Part shown: in pieces, positions 16,721 through 24,992 of the stretch
Position numbering within the stretch: position 1 is the first letter of the stretch
Layout of the letters: each line of letters begins with the position of its first letter
Origin: Chitinophaga pinensis
GTDB taxonomy: Bacteria > Bacteroidota > Bacteroidia > Chitinophagales > Chitinophagaceae
DNA: 64,000 bases
Assembly: GCA_945865645.1 (NCBI GenBank)
Contig: CAMBEI010000002.1
Span: 62,001-126,000, forward strand
Direction: 5' to 3'
Notes under the pieces: generated by a model
What the model was told of the DNA's origin: nothing
What the model saw: only the letters and a program-made list of their open reading frames with translations
Databases searched by the model: none
Translations under genes and position numbers: made by a program

Positions 16721-17923
16721 TTATTTCACTTTTCTTTCTTTCCAACTATAGTTACCAAACTTGCCCAGCCAGCCGGCTACAACCGTGTATATAATATGAA
16801 AAGGCTGCATTAATGGGAATAACCATAACAACGATAGTGTATTAAAAAATTTTGCAACAGGATAAAGAAAAATTAATTCAATAGCAGTTTTTATAAATAG
16901 CAACATCAACCAAAGATTTATAATGGATAATTTATGTGTATAAAAAATTATCAGTAATGGAAGTAGTAAAATAATTACATTAATAAAATAAACCAGCAAT
17001 AGTACTGCAAAAATTCTTTTGTCATTATATTTATCAGCTTTACTGGCCCAGCGTATACGTTGATTAAAAAATTCTTTTATTGAATTTACTGCTGCTGTTT
17101 GAACAATTACTTTTTTTGATTTAAGAAACATTACTTTATCGGGATAGCGTGTAAACATTTTATGAATCAGCAACATATCGTCGCCACTTGCTATTGTATC
17201 AATACCTGCAAAGCCGCCTACTTCTTCAAAAACATTTTTACTATAAGCCAGATTTGCGCCATTACACATGCTGTGTATTTTTTTATGCACTCCTGCACCA
17301 GTAATACCTTGTAGGGTCGTAAAATCTAATGATTGAAAAATGTGCAAGAATATGACTAATGGCGAATTTAATATACGTACAATTGAATTTTTCGCAAGAT
17401 TAATTTTTACAGGCATAACAATAGCTACAGGTTGGTATTGCTCATAAAATGCGCTAATGGTTTGTAACCAGTTTTCTTTTACAATACTATCCGCATCAGT
17501 GGTAACAATTAGCTGGCCAGTAGATTGCTCAATGGCAATTTCAATCGCTTTCTTTTTATAAGAATTTATTTTGCCATTGATAAAATCTTTTAAAGAGATT
17601 AGGGTTATATTTTTGCTTTCATACAATTTTACAATGGCTGCGGTATTATCAGTAGAATGATCATTAACCACTAATACTTGAACTAAATGTTTTGGATAAG
17701 ACTGGTTACAAATAGCGTTTAGACAGTCTGCAATAAATGCTTCTTCGTTTCGAGCAGGAATAATAACGGTAATTTTTGTTTTAGGGTTATTATCTATCAT
17801 CCCATTCTGGTAATCACCTAAATTAAAGTCTGAAATGGATAGCCAGCTTTTCCAATAGTAAAGGATTAGTAATATATACAAGCCGAAAATTACGACTAAA
17901 ATAATGATTAAAATTTGTTGCAT
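16721..17923 (-). CDS. Membrane-anchored glycosyltransferase family 2
   Basis: This is a processive-type GT2 enzyme (about 400 aa from the ATG at 17923). An earlier ATG at 18019 would add 32 residues but collides with the divergent marR promoter region, whereas MQQILIIILVVIFGLYILL is a natural membrane anchor. The catalytic domain begins ITVIIPARNEEAFI (nucleotide binding), followed by TTDADSIV (DxD-type), GDDMLL and QRIRWASKAD (QxxRW). Two or three C-terminal membrane segments complete a hyaluronan/cellulose-synthase-like topology. It could act in polysaccharide or glycolipid synthesis, and the acceptor is unknown. No neighbouring polysaccharide genes help. Confidence 0.88.
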   Translation of the reverse strand: MQQILIIILVVIFGLYILLILYYWKSWLSISDFNLGDYQNGMIDNNPKTKITVIIPARNEEAFIADCLNAICNQSYPKHLVQVLVVNDHSTDNTAAIVKLYESKNITLISLKDFINGKINSYKKKAIEIAIEQSTGQLIVTTDADSIVKENWLQTISAFYEQYQPVAIVMPVKINLAKNSIVRILNSPLVIFLHIFQSLDFTTLQGITGAGVHKKIHSMCNGANLAYSKNVFEEVGGFAGIDTIASGDDMLLIHKMFTRYPDKVMFLKSKKVIVQTAAVNSIKEFFNQRIRWASKADKYNDKRIFAVLLLVYFINVIILLLPLLIIFYTHKLSIINLWLMLLFIKTAIELIFLYPVAKFFNTLSLLWLFPLMQPFHIIYTVVAGWLGKFGNYSWKERKVK

Positions 17924-18028
17924 AATGGTTGCCTTAAACTTTAGTAGCGTTAAGATAGTAATGGGGTTAAATTTTTCTCCTACAGCCTTACTTACAAAAA
18001 TAATTTTTATAAAATACAAACGAATGAT

Positions 18029-18036
18029 TATCTTTG
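18029..18036 (+). promoter_or_regulatory. Putative Bacteroidota -7 box for marR
   Basis: TATCTTTG fits the Bacteroidota -7 consensus TAnnTTTG. It lies 21 nt before the ATG at 18058, arguing against the in-frame TTG at 18034, which overlaps the box. No clear TTG -33 element is seen. Confidence 0.5.
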
Positions 18037-18057
18037 CTTAGTTGCATAAACAACTAT

Positions 18058-18498
18058 ATGCCAAACAACCAATTTAAAAAAGGGGAATTATATAGCTTTA
18101 TTACTGGTAAAGCAAGTACTGCTATTGCGCGTCGCTTACAAAAAAATTTTAAACAAAATAATGTTGATATTACCATTGAGCAATGGAGTGTTTTATATCA
18201 TCTTTGGAAAGAAGACGGCTTAAGTCAGCAGCAACTTTGCGAGGCCACTTTTCGTGATAAGCCTAGTATTACTCGATTGGTTGATAACCTCGAAAAATTA
18301 AAGTTGGTAAATCGTGTGCCATCTAAAGAAGATCGTAGGATCAATAAAATTTATCTAACTAAAGAAGCGAAATATTTACAGGAACATACCATGAATATTG
18401 CCAACCAAACGCTTAATGAGGCATTGTGTGGAGTTACTAATGAACAGGTAGAAATAGCCAAAGAGGTTTTGCAGAATGTGTATGATAATTTAAAATAA
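18058..18498 (+). CDS. MarR-family transcriptional regulator
   Basis: This is a winged-helix regulator of the MarR family (146 aa). The start is ATG 18058 (MPNNQFKKGELYSF). Helix-turn-helix and wing can be read in ITIEQWSVLYHLWKEDGLSQ, then KPSITRLVDNLEKLKLVNR and VPSKEDRRINKIYLT, the last being the typical DxRxxxxxLT wing. The gene is divergent from the glycosyltransferase and lies 161 nt upstream of the acyl-CoA dehydrogenase on the same strand, so it may control that gene, possibly in response to an acyl or phenolic ligand. That link is inference from position. Confidence 0.92.
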   Translation: MPNNQFKKGELYSFITGKASTAIARRLQKNFKQNNVDITIEQWSVLYHLWKEDGLSQQQLCEATFRDKPSITRLVDNLEKLKLVNRVPSKEDRRINKIYLTKEAKYLQEHTMNIANQTLNEALCGVTNEQVEIAKEVLQNVYDNLK

Positions 18499-18659
18499 GT
18501 TTCTTTTAAACTATTTTTATTTTTTAGAGCAGTACTTGAGGGAGAATTTTTAACTTAAATAAAAGATCAATTTTTTTGTAATATCAGATTGTTATTTAAT
18601 AATATTTTCCTCCAGAATCTTTATTTAGTAGTGATTTACGGGGATACAAATTAAATTAT

Positions 18660-20456
18660 ATGAATACAACAACTACAGCAATTAGTGCTGCATTAAAAGG
18701 TGGTGAATGGCTAATTAAAGAAAGTGATGCATTTGAAACCTATGCACCCGAAGATTTTAATGAAGAGCAGCTAATGGTTAAAGATATGTGTTTACAGTTT
18801 TTAGCTTCGGAGATTTTACCTATTGTAGATCGCATTGATAAAATGGAGCTAGGCCTGATGTCCTCTTTGATGGTTAAAGCTGGCGAACAGGGGTTGTTAG
18901 GAACCTCTATACCCGAAAATCTTGGAGGGTTGGGCAAAGATTTTATTACTTCTACTTTAGTTAACGAAGGACTGGGCGGCGGTTTTTCTTTTAGTGTTGC
19001 TATTGCTGCCCATACCGGTATTGGTACATTACCTATTTTGTATTTTGGTACCCCAACTCAAAAAGAAAAGTATATACCTAAATTATCTAGTGGGGAGTGG
19101 AAAGGCGCTTACGGACTAACGGAACCCAATAGTGGAAGTGATGCGTTAAGTGCCAAAACAGTTGCGGTACTTAGCCCCGATGGGAAAAATTATATTTTAA
19201 ACGGACAAAAATGTTGGATAACCAATGGTGGTTTTGCCGATGTATATACCGTGTTTGCAAAAATTGATGGCGATAAATTTTCAACTTTTATTGTTGAGCG
19301 TGGCATGGAAGGCTTTACCCATGGCCCCGAAGAACATAAGATGGGCATTAAAGGATCATCTACTGTGCAATTATATTTTCAGGATTGCAAAGTGCCAGTT
19401 GAAAACTTATTGGGCGAAATAGGGAAAGGGCATATTATCGCTTTTAATATTTTAAATATTGGTCGTTTAAAATTGTGTGCCGCGGCTATTGGAGGTTCAA
19501 AAATGTCGCTAAGCGATACTATTGCATATGCCAAAACGAGAGAACAATTTAAGACAGCAATTGCAAATTTTGGAGCAATAAAATATAAACTGGCCGAAAT
19601 GGCTATTCGCATTTTTGTTAGCGAAAGTGCTTTATATCGTACTAGTAAATGGATAGATGATAAAGAAATCGAACTAGCAGCTTCGGGCAAAAGTTTTGCT
19701 GAAGCTTTGCTGGGCGCCGCAGAAGAATTTGCTGTGGAGTGCGCTATTTTAAAAGTACATGGAAGCGAAGTATTGGATTATGTAGTTGATGAAGGAGTTC
19801 AAGTACATGGTGGCAATGGATTTAGTGATGAATATGCAGCAAGTAGGGGTTACCGTGATAGTCGTATTAATAGAATTTATGAGGGCACGAACGAGATTAA
19901 TCGTTTGCTAGCGGTTGATATGATATTAAAAAGAGCCATGAAAGGTAAATTAGACTTAATGGGTCCAGCCATGGCTGTTAGTAAGGAGTTAATGAGTGTT
20001 CCCGATTTTGGTAATGAAGAGGAAACGCCTTTTGCTAAAGAACGCAAGACAATTATAAATATGAAAAAATGCATTTTGTTGGTAGCCGGTGCTGCAGTAC
20101 AAAAGCTAATGATGAAATTAAATGACGAGCAGGAAATATTGATGAATATTGCAGATATGGCTATTGAAACTTTTGAAACTGAAAGTGCGTTACTACGTAT
20201 TATAAAATTGGTAAGTAAACAAGGCGAAGCCACATCGCAGGCACAGATTGATATGATGCGTTGTTATTTAAACGATGCAGTAGACAAAGTAAATAAAGCC
20301 GGCAAAGAAGCTATTAATGCTTTTGCTAGCGGCGACGAACAACGCATGATGCTGTTGGGCCTAAAGCGCTTTACCAAAACAGAACCCTTTAATAGTAAAG
20401 ATGCTCGGAGAAGAATTGCTGATAAGCTTATAGCCGAAAATAAATATTGCTGGTAA
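18660..20456 (+). CDS. Acyl-CoA dehydrogenase with C-terminal extension
   Basis: This FAD-dependent acyl-CoA dehydrogenase (598 aa, about 200 longer than short-chain enzymes) has the very-long-chain-like architecture seen in Bacteroidota. The FAD and substrate motifs YGLTEPNSGSDALSAKT (about residues 150-166) and WITNGGFADVYTVFAK are present. The catalytic Glu sits in RIYEGTNEINRLL near residue 411. The helical C-terminal extension from about residue 430 has no cofactor motif and probably mediates dimerisation or membrane contact. It would catalyse the first step of fatty-acid beta-oxidation with transfer to ETF. Acyl-chain specificity is not readable. The preceding marR gene may regulate it. 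Confidence 0.93.
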   Translation: MNTTTTAISAALKGGEWLIKESDAFETYAPEDFNEEQLMVKDMCLQFLASEILPIVDRIDKMELGLMSSLMVKAGEQGLLGTSIPENLGGLGKDFITSTLVNEGLGGGFSFSVAIAAHTGIGTLPILYFGTPTQKEKYIPKLSSGEWKGAYGLTEPNSGSDALSAKTVAVLSPDGKNYILNGQKCWITNGGFADVYTVFAKIDGDKFSTFIVERGMEGFTHGPEEHKMGIKGSSTVQLYFQDCKVPVENLLGEIGKGHIIAFNILNIGRLKLCAAAIGGSKMSLSDTIAYAKTREQFKTAIANFGAIKYKLAEMAIRIFVSESALYRTSKWIDDKEIELAASGKSFAEALLGAAEEFAVECAILKVHGSEVLDYVVDEGVQVHGGNGFSDEYAASRGYRDSRINRIYEGTNEINRLLAVDMILKRAMKGKLDLMGPAMAVSKELMSVPDFGNEEETPFAKERKTIINMKKCILLVAGAAVQKLMMKLNDEQEILMNIADMAIETFETESALLRIIKLVSKQGEATSQAQIDMMRCYLNDAVDKVNKAGKEAINAFASGDEQRMMLLGLKRFTKTEPFNSKDARRRIADKLIAENKYCW

Positions 20457-20480
20457 AAAACACATCCCTCTTTACAGGCA

Positions 20481-21944
20481 TTAAAAAATTGGCATTATCA
20501 ACGGAAGTAAAATCCAGCTAAATAAGGTTATAAGAATAACAGAAATAATATTTAAAATAAAACCAGTTTTAAGCATTTGTTTTAATTTAATGTGGCCACT
20601 TGCAAACACAATAGCATTAGGAGGAGTACCCATCGGCAGCATACTGGCACAACTGGCACCCAACGTCATAGGAATACCAAGTAGTAATGGATTAATATGC
20701 ATGGCCACAGCCACTGCAGTTATTACAGGAGCCATTACAATTACCTGTGCAATATTGCTCATTACCTCGCTTAAAAAAACAGAAATTAGTGTAACAATAA
20801 AAATAAGAATAAACAAATTACTAGTAGCGTAACCCGCTATATATTGGCCAAGATCTTCCATCAGCTTAGCTTCTTCTAGCGATTTAGCCATGGCAATACC
20901 TCCGCCAAATAACAATAAAATACCCCAGGCCATATTTTTTGTATCGCTCCATTCCAATAATCGTTCTTTAGGTTCATTTTTAGTTCTTCCACTAGGGACA
21001 ATAAATAAACTTATAGCACCTATTAAAGCAATAATGCTATCATCTAATTGAAAAAGTTTTTGAGATGTATTAATTATATCTTTTGTTATCCATAAAAACG
21101 CAGTGCTACAAAAAATAAAAAGGACTCTTTTTTCTTGACGAGAGAGTTTTCCCATATCTTTTAATTCGGCTTCAATAAATTTTCTACCTTCTACACTATG
21201 CGCAAGCTGGTTGGGGTATAGCCATTTTACCATAACAAAATAAAGAGCCAACATTAAAATAATAGCCATTGGCATACATAGCATCATCCATTTTACAAAA
21301 TCAATTCCGTGTTTAAAGTTTTCATTAAGATGCCTTATATAAGCTACATTTGGTGGTGTGCCAATAATGGTTGCAATGCCACCAAAATTACTTGCATAGG
21401 CAAGAGATAACATTAACGTTAATGAAAAATTTTTTATATTAGCACCGGAATTAGCATGTCGACTTATTACATGAATTACAGATGCAGCAATAGGGAACAT
21501 CATCATAGTAGTGGCAGTATTACTTAACCACATACTTAAAAATCCGGTTGACAAAATAAAGCCAAGTATTATATTATTACCATTAGTGCCCGTTAATCTA
21601 ATAATGCTTAAAGCAATTCTTTTGTGCAGGTTCCATTTTTCGATAGCCATGCCTAAAAAAAAGCCGCCCATAAAAAGATAGATAATAGAATCTGAATAAG
21701 CCTTGGAAGTGTCTTTGATAGAATTAATGTTCAATAGCGGGTATAAAACCAATGGCAACAAGGAAACTACTGCCAATGGCATGGCATCTAGAACCCACCA
21801 GCTAATCATTAATACAGCAATAGCTAGTACCAGTTTTGCTTTAAAAGAGAGGCTAAGCGGGTTTGTAAAAAAGAAAAACAGACAAAGTATAATGCCAGTA
21901 ATTAAAGCAACTTCTTTATTATATTTTTTAAAAAATTGAAACAT
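20481..21944 (-). CDS. DASS/SLC13-type sodium:dicarboxylate or sulfate symporter
   Basis: This is a sodium-coupled anion transporter of the divalent anion:Na+ symporter family (487 aa, about eleven membrane segments plus hairpins). The two conserved Ser-Asn-Thr/Thr-Pro-Pro-type sites are visible: SNTATTMMMFPIAASVI near residue 137 and LPMGTPPNAIVFASGHIK near 440, with GTPPNVAYIRHLNENFKHG at about 195. These match dicarboxylate or sulfate carriers such as those for succinate, fumarate or malate. It is convergent with the acyl-CoA dehydrogenase, separated by 24 nt. The actual substrate is undetermined. Confidence 0.9.
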   Translation of the reverse strand: MFQFFKKYNKEVALITGIILCLFFFFTNPLSLSFKAKLVLAIAVLMISWWVLDAMPLAVVSLLPLVLYPLLNINSIKDTSKAYSDSIIYLFMGGFFLGMAIEKWNLHKRIALSIIRLTGTNGNNIILGFILSTGFLSMWLSNTATTMMMFPIAASVIHVISRHANSGANIKNFSLTLMLSLAYASNFGGIATIIGTPPNVAYIRHLNENFKHGIDFVKWMMLCMPMAIILMLALYFVMVKWLYPNQLAHSVEGRKFIEAELKDMGKLSRQEKRVLFIFCSTAFLWITKDIINTSQKLFQLDDSIIALIGAISLFIVPSGRTKNEPKERLLEWSDTKNMAWGILLLFGGGIAMAKSLEEAKLMEDLGQYIAGYATSNLFILIFIVTLISVFLSEVMSNIAQVIVMAPVITAVAVAMHINPLLLGIPMTLGASCASMLPMGTPPNAIVFASGHIKLKQMLKTGFILNIISVILITLFSWILLPLIMPIF

Positions 21945-22097
21945 GCAGTTATTTTTATTATTCTTAATTTATAACAAGATTGCCAATATACAGAAAGCAG
22001 ATTGAACTATGTAATACATTAATAATATAATTAATAAGCAATCTAATAGTATTACAATATTAAGTTGAGGTAATGATTATTGCATATTTATTTTGCC

Positions 22098-22105
22098 TAA
22101 CTTTG
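22098..22105 (+). promoter_or_regulatory. Putative -7 box for the oxidoreductase beta gene
   Basis: TAACTTTG matches TAnnTTTG and lies 18 nt before the ATG at 22124. It falls inside the longer ORF that begins at 22073, which supports 22124 as the true start. No well-spaced TTG -33 element was found. Confidence 0.5.
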
Positions 22106-22123
22106 CTGCTCAATCCAAAAAAT

Positions 22124-23158
22124 ATGAGCGATATAGCTACAGTGACAGCGCCTCTTACCGCAAAAGATTTTGTAACTGACCAGGAAGTTCGCTGGTGCCC
22201 AGGTTGCGGCGATTATTCCATCCTAGCACAAGTACAAAAAGTTATGCCTACGTTAGGTATTCCAAAAGAAAACATTGTAATAATAAGCGGCATTGGCTGC
22301 AGCAGCCGTTTTCCATATTATATGAATACCTATGGCATGCACAGTATTCATGGCCGTGCTACTGCTGTAGCTAGCGGATTAAAAGCTGCAAGGCCCGAAC
22401 TTAGTGTATGGATTGTTACTGGCGATGGCGATGGATTAAGTATTGGAGGTAACCATACCATTCATTTATTGCGTAGAAATTTTGATGTAAATATTCTATT
22501 ATTTAACAACCAAATTTATGGCTTAACTAAGGGCCAATATTCTCCGACTTCGGAAGAAAATAAAGTAACTAAAAGTTCTCCTTTTGGTAGTATTGACCAT
22601 CCCTTTAACCCCTTGGCATTAGCGATGGGTGCCGAGGCAAGTTTTATTGCCCGCACTATGGACAGGGATCCAAAGCATTTACAAGTAATGCTTTTGCGTT
22701 CGCAGGCACATAAGGGCGCCTCTTTTTTAGAAATTTATCAAAATTGTAACATCTTCAATGATGGAGCATTTGAAATTTTTACGGAGAAGAAAACTAAACC
22801 TGATGAGGTATTGTTTTTAGAACAGGGTAAGCCATTGGTTTTTGGGGCCACTCAAAATAAAGGCATTAAGTTAGTTGGTTTTAAACCTGTAATTGTTGAT
22901 TTGGCTGAAGGGGATAGTACCGATGATTTATGGATGCACGACGAAAGAGATTTTTATAAGGCTCAGATATTGATTCGCATGTTTGATGATCCGAAATTAG
23001 TTGGTCATTTACCAAGACCCTTTGGAGTTTTTTACGAAACGGAAAGAGCTTGCTACGAAGATAGTATGGCTATGCAGATTGATGAAGTGATTACTAAAAA
23101 AGGAAAGGGCGATTTAGATAAATTATTAAAAGGTAATGAAACCTGGAAGATTAATTAA
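22124..23158 (+). CDS. korB: 2-oxoacid:ferredoxin oxidoreductase beta subunit (KorB-like)
   Basis: This is the thiamine-diphosphate subunit of a 2-oxoglutarate (or related 2-oxoacid):ferredoxin oxidoreductase, 344 aa from ATG 22124 (MSDIATVTAPLT). Cysteines for the single 4Fe-4S cluster are readable in RWCPGCGDYS and SGIGCSSR with a further Cys downstream. The ThDP/Mg motif is GDGDGLSIGGNH followed by NNQIYGLTKGQYSPTS. In most relatives the alpha subunit gene lies immediately upstream, but here the upstream gene is the oppositely oriented transporter and downstream is an unrelated cupin. The partner subunit must therefore be elsewhere. The enzyme would oxidise 2-oxoglutarate to succinyl-CoA or run in reverse. 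Confidence 0.9.
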   Translation: MSDIATVTAPLTAKDFVTDQEVRWCPGCGDYSILAQVQKVMPTLGIPKENIVIISGIGCSSRFPYYMNTYGMHSIHGRATAVASGLKAARPELSVWIVTGDGDGLSIGGNHTIHLLRRNFDVNILLFNNQIYGLTKGQYSPTSEENKVTKSSPFGSIDHPFNPLALAMGAEASFIARTMDRDPKHLQVMLLRSQAHKGASFLEIYQNCNIFNDGAFEIFTEKKTKPDEVLFLEQGKPLVFGATQNKGIKLVGFKPVIVDLAEGDSTDDLWMHDERDFYKAQILIRMFDDPKLVGHLPRPFGVFYETERACYEDSMAMQIDEVITKKGKGDLDKLLKGNETWKIN

Positions 23159-23224
23159 CATCCATATCACTTAACTATTTTATCTTTTTACTAAAACTTT
23201 TTAGGCCGTATTTAAATGACCTTA

Positions 23225-23734
23225 TTAAACAGTAGCTAATTTTTTAATTATTGCTTCATGTTGAGGGTATAGTTTAATTAATTCATTCATTTTACCCATT
23301 TCAAAATCTACAAAATCAAATCCAGGGGCAACGGTACAGCCAACAAAACTAAATGCAGATTCGCCAGCGGGCTTACTAGCAAACCAGCAACCGGCAGGTA
23401 CTACATGCTGAAAAGTTTCTTTGTTTGCAACATCATTTCCTAATATAACAGTTTGCAAGCTTCCATTTAAATGAATGATATGGATGAGTAATGCCCCCCC
23501 CGCATAAAAATGCCAGCACTCATCTGACTTTATCTTATGGAATGCCGAAAAATTTTCTTTTTCTAGTAAAAAATATATGGCAGTTGAAAAAGTTTTATCT
23601 CCAGAAAACCTTTCTGACAATGCATCTACAGGGATTATTTCTGCAGCCCGATAGGTTTCTTTATAATACCCACCTTCCGGATGCGGCAATAAATTTAATT
23701 GATTTATTAAATACGAAACTGTAAGAGGTAGCAT
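23225..23734 (-). CDS. Cupin domain protein, DUF985 family
   Basis: This is a 169-aa cupin_5/DUF985 protein. The N-terminal signature LNLLPHPEGGYYKETYR is diagnostic, followed by the cupin barrel strands FSAFHKIKSDECWHFYAGG and VPAGCWFASKPAGES. His residues in AFHKIKSDECWHFY could hold a metal. The biochemical role of the family is unsettled, with sugar-epimerase-like or metal-binding functions suggested by fold. The gene is single and shares no obvious pathway with neighbours. A run of eight C residues (23494-23501) lies within it without breaking the frame. Confidence 0.88.
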   Translation of the reverse strand: MLPLTVSYLINQLNLLPHPEGGYYKETYRAAEIIPVDALSERFSGDKTFSTAIYFLLEKENFSAFHKIKSDECWHFYAGGALLIHIIHLNGSLQTVILGNDVANKETFQHVVPAGCWFASKPAGESAFSFVGCTVAPGFDFVDFEMGKMNELIKLYPQHEAIIKKLATV

Positions 23735-23812
23735 GATTAATTTTTATAAACGAATTTTAAAATAATTAAACTACTGTAAATATGGCTAATATTAGCAGCG
23801 GGTATAATTATA

Positions 23813-24802
23813 TTAAAGCAAATTATGGGTTACTAGATATTCGGCAATTTGTACCGCATTGGTGGCGGCACCTTTGCGTAAGTTATCACTAACTATCCAG
23901 CAGTTTAAGGTATTGGGTTGTGTTTCATCTCTTCTCATTCTACCTACAAAAGTATCGTCTTTATCACAAGCGGTGAGTGGCATAGGATAAATAAAATTTG
24001 CTATATCATCTTTTACTACTACCCCATTAGCTTTAGATAAAAGATCTTTCACCTCGCTAAGCACAAAATCATTTTCAAATTCAATGTTTACACTTTCACT
24101 GTGTCCGCCCATAGTTGGTATTCGCACGCAAGTGGCAGTAACTTTAATATGATCATCTCCCAAAATTTTTTGCGTTTCAAAAACCATTTTCATTTCTTCT
24201 TTGGTGTAGCCATTTTCTAAAAATGCATCAATATGCGGTATAGCATTTAAATCGATAGGGTATTTATATGCCATTTCTCCTGCTATACCTTTTCTTTCAT
24301 TCATTAATTGAGTTACTGCTTTTATGCCTGTTCCTGTAACACTTTGATAGGTACTAACTACCACTCTTTTTATTTTATATTTTTCGTGTAATGGTTTTAA
24401 AACTACCACCATCTGTATGGTTGAGCAATTTGGGTTGGCAATAATTTTATCTTCTTTTGTAAGTAACTGCGCATTGACTTCGGGCACTACTAATTTTGTA
24501 GTAGGGTTCATACGCCAAGCGCTTGAATTGTCAATAACTGTAATTCCAGCTTCAGTAAATTTAGGAGCTAGTTCTAACGATACACTTCCGCCTGCCGAAA
24601 ATATAGCCAGATCAGGCTTAGCTAAAATAGCATCAGCAGCACTAATAATTTTGTACGATTTATTATTAAAAATTATTTCTTTGCCAATACTTTTTTCCGA
24701 TGCAACAGGAATTAATTCCTCAACCGGAAAATTTCTTTCAGCAAGCACTTGAAGCATTTTACTGCCTACCAATCCTGTAACCCCAACAACAGCAACTTTC
24801 AT
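23813..24802 (-). CDS. asd: Aspartate-semialdehyde dehydrogenase
   Basis: Asd reduces aspartyl phosphate to aspartate semialdehyde with NADPH, in lysine/diaminopimelate, threonine and methionine synthesis. The 329-aa protein has the nucleotide-binding start MKVAVVGVTGLVGSKMLQVL, the catalytic Cys126 in IANPNCSTIQMVV, and a substrate-binding HIDAF and RIPTMGGHSESVN region including the catalytic His. Length and order match the Gram-negative class without large insertions. The gene is monocistronic in appearance. A CGAAAATA (TATTTTCG on this strand) about 55 nt upstream may be its -7 element. Confidence 0.95.
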   Translation of the reverse strand: MKVAVVGVTGLVGSKMLQVLAERNFPVEELIPVASEKSIGKEIIFNNKSYKIISAADAILAKPDLAIFSAGGSVSLELAPKFTEAGITVIDNSSAWRMNPTTKLVVPEVNAQLLTKEDKIIANPNCSTIQMVVVLKPLHEKYKIKRVVVSTYQSVTGTGIKAVTQLMNERKGIAGEMAYKYPIDLNAIPHIDAFLENGYTKEEMKMVFETQKILGDDHIKVTATCVRIPTMGGHSESVNIEFENDFVLSEVKDLLSKANGVVVKDDIANFIYPMPLTACDKDDTFVGRMRRDETQPNTLNCWIVSDNLRKGAATNAVQIAEYLVTHNLL

Positions 24803-24992
24803 TTTTTATATTTTATTTTAAGAAGAGTAATAAAAAGTTTTTTACTTGCCAAACGAAAATAAGCACAAAAGCAATATTTGCCAAAACGTAAAACGTTGTG
24901 CTGAGGAAAACCTCAAATTATTTCTGTTTAATAACAAACGAAAAAATTGTATATAACTTTTCTATATAAGTATCTTTATCAAGCCCTTAATT

